DNA from: an uncultured Eubacteriales bacterium
GTDB lineage: Bacteria > Bacillota > Clostridia > UMGS1810
Length of the DNA: 7,513 bases
Reading direction: 5' to 3'
Assembly (NCBI GenBank): GCA_900555295.1
Contig: USKN01000093.1
Location: 1 to 7,513 of the forward strand
A model generated the notes under the pieces. The model saw nothing but the letters and a program-made list of their open reading frames with translations. It ran no database searches and was not told the origin of the DNA. Position numbers and translations under genes: made by a program. How positions within the stretch are numbered: position 1 is the first letter of the stretch; every line of letters starts with the position of its first letter. Below, one piece after another: positions 7,133-7,513 of the stretch.

Positions 7133-7189
7133 TTACGTTAATTTATTAGAATTTATGTACTGTAATAATTATATACCATATTAACGTAA
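7133..7189. repeat. 10-bp inverted repeat bracketing the leftward start site
   Basis: TTACGTTAAT (7133-7142) and ATTAACGTAA (7180-7189) are perfect reverse complements, 37 nt apart. The right arm lies in the -35/-10 spacer of the leftward promoter and the left arm in its 5' leader, so the pair encloses the -10 element and the predicted start site. It could be a paired operator or a looped binding site. Confidence 0.6.
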
Positions 7190-7196
7190 TATGCAA
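7168..7196 (-). promoter_or_regulatory. Promoter of the 731-residue secreted-protein gene
   Basis: On the minus strand, TTGCAT (7196-7191), a 17-nt spacer and a perfect TATAAT (7173-7168). Predicted start near 7161, giving a leader of about 50 nt. The -35 matches only 3 of 6 consensus bases, which suits a regulated or activator-assisted promoter. Confidence 0.7.
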
Positions 7197-7223
7197 GGGT
7201 GTTGGAAAAATTATGTTGAAATT

Positions 7224-7259
7224 GTGTTCAATTGTCAATGCCGGGTGATAATTGAACAC
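7224..7259. promoter_or_regulatory. Palindromic operator-like site between divergent promoters
   Basis: GTGTTCAATT (7224-7233) and AATTGAACAC (7250-7259) are perfect reverse complements with a 16-nt spacer. The centre (7241.5) is about 80 nt upstream of the leftward start and about 82 nt upstream of the rightward start, an almost symmetric placement typical of a shared regulator site. It could also be an RNA hairpin if read-through occurs. Confidence 0.55.
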
Positions 7260-7288
7260 GTCAATTTGTCATTTTTCGTAAAAAGGCA

Positions 7289-7317
7289 TTAACAAAACTA
7301 TAAAACAGGCGTATAAT
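7289..7317 (+). promoter_or_regulatory. Strong rightward sigma-A-type promoter
   Basis: TTAACA (7289-7294), exactly 17 nt, then TATAAT (7312-7317): 11 of 12 consensus bases at ideal spacing. Predicted start near 7324. It drives whatever lies to the right: a leader with a hairpin, the repeat, and a possible gene running off the window. Confidence 0.8.
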
Positions 7318-7323
7318 GATAAT

Positions 7324-7461
7324 AGAAAATGGCAACACCTCAAACGGTTATGCCACAAAGCAAACTATATTAACAATAGCTGCCTGTGCCAGAGGCGGTT
7401 ATTGTGCGTTTGTTGATAATATTATAATTGCAAATAAACGCAAAAAAAGGGCTGTAGAAAA
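7324..7461 (+). ncRNA. Possible structured leader or small RNA
   Basis: About 138 nt of predicted transcript before the next plausible start codon. It contains a 13-bp hairpin at 7373-7405: ACAATA (7373-7378) with TATTGT (7400-7405), then GCTGCCT with AGGCGGT including two G-U pairs, and a 7-nt loop GTGCCAG. No T-tract follows the hairpin, so it is not a terminator. One frame is open from 7316 to 7507 but its ATG sits inside the -10 element. A 14-codon reading from the ATG at 7329 has no SD. I see no known riboswitch. The 3' end of the RNA is not determinable in the window. Confidence 0.35.
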
Positions 7462-7482
7462 ATGCACAGACCGCATAAAGCA
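7449..7482. repeat. 34-bp dispersed direct repeat, right copy
   Basis: Second copy of the element at 4789-4822, in the same orientation, with two mismatches. The two copies flank the 731-residue gene and its promoter, start to start 2660 nt apart. Here the hairpin partner (CTACAGCC would be expected) is not found before the window ends 31 nt later. Confidence 0.85.
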
Positions 7483-7513
7483 AGAAAATACCGATATACC
7501 GGTGTAAGTGAGA
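7462..7513 (+). CDS. Possible start of an unidentified gene (runs off window)
   Basis: An ATG at 7462 opens a frame that reads MHRPHKARKYRYTGVSE to the end of the window without a stop. An A-rich, weak SD-like AAAGGG (7446-7451) lies 10 nt upstream, and the strong promoter at 7289-7317 points this way. The first 21 nt coincide with the identical part of the 34-bp repeat, so the open frame may be accidental and the sequence a non-coding element. The product is not recognised. Confidence 0.3.
   Translation, partial: MHRPHKARKYRYTGVSE

Noticed and set aside
7316..7507. 63-codon plus-strand open frame in the divergent region
   Set aside because: Its only ATG lies inside the -10 box of the rightward promoter, there is no SD, and the N-terminal part looks random. 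The tail (NKRKKRAVEKCTDRIKQEN) is protein-like, so I keep it as a note rather than a gene.

Overview
The window looks like the chromosome of an anaerobic low-to-mid-GC Firmicute, most likely a gut-type Clostridia (inference). Supporting signs are an indolepyruvate:ferredoxin oxidoreductase next to a PaaK-type CoA ligase, strong AGGAGG-type ribosome binding sites, heavy ATA/GTA/AAA codon use, and a secreted SH3 / stalk-domain protein of a kind common in Clostridia.

Positions 2-4759 hold a tightly packed rightward operon of six genes: the 3' end of iorA (its start lies outside the window), iorB (4-nt ATGA overlap), a phenylacetate-CoA ligase (paaK-like), a double-ACT-domain protein, a fold-type I PLP aminotransferase, and a small Mpv17/PMP22-like membrane protein that starts 1 nt after the aminotransferase stop. 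The enzymes form a coherent route. The aminotransferase turns an aromatic amino acid into an arylpyruvate. IorAB oxidatively decarboxylates it to aryl-acetyl-CoA and reduces ferredoxin. The PaaK-like enzyme interconverts aryl-acetyl-CoA and the free arylacetate. The ACT protein is a plausible amino-acid sensor. The first ~720 bases differ clearly in base and codon use from the rest, with the change inside iorB.

Positions 4760-4915 are a convergent intergenic region. It holds an AT-rich hairpin, one copy of a 34-bp repeat sitting in the 5' arm and loop of a hairpin, and a strong bidirectional terminator. Positions 4916-7111 encode, leftward, a 731-residue exported protein with a signal peptide, SH3-like domains and two C-terminal stalk-type repeats. 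It starts at GTG behind a near-perfect Shine-Dalgarno.

Positions 7112-7513 form a divergent control region. A leftward promoter and a strong rightward promoter (TTAACA-17-TATAAT) lie almost symmetrically around a 10-bp inverted repeat. A second 10-bp inverted repeat brackets the leftward -10 element and start site. The rightward transcript would carry a 13-bp hairpin and then the second copy of the 34-bp repeat, which overlaps the first codons of a possible gene running off the window. The 731-residue gene is therefore flanked by direct copies of this repeat. The divergent control region and the repeats are the least conventional parts of the window.
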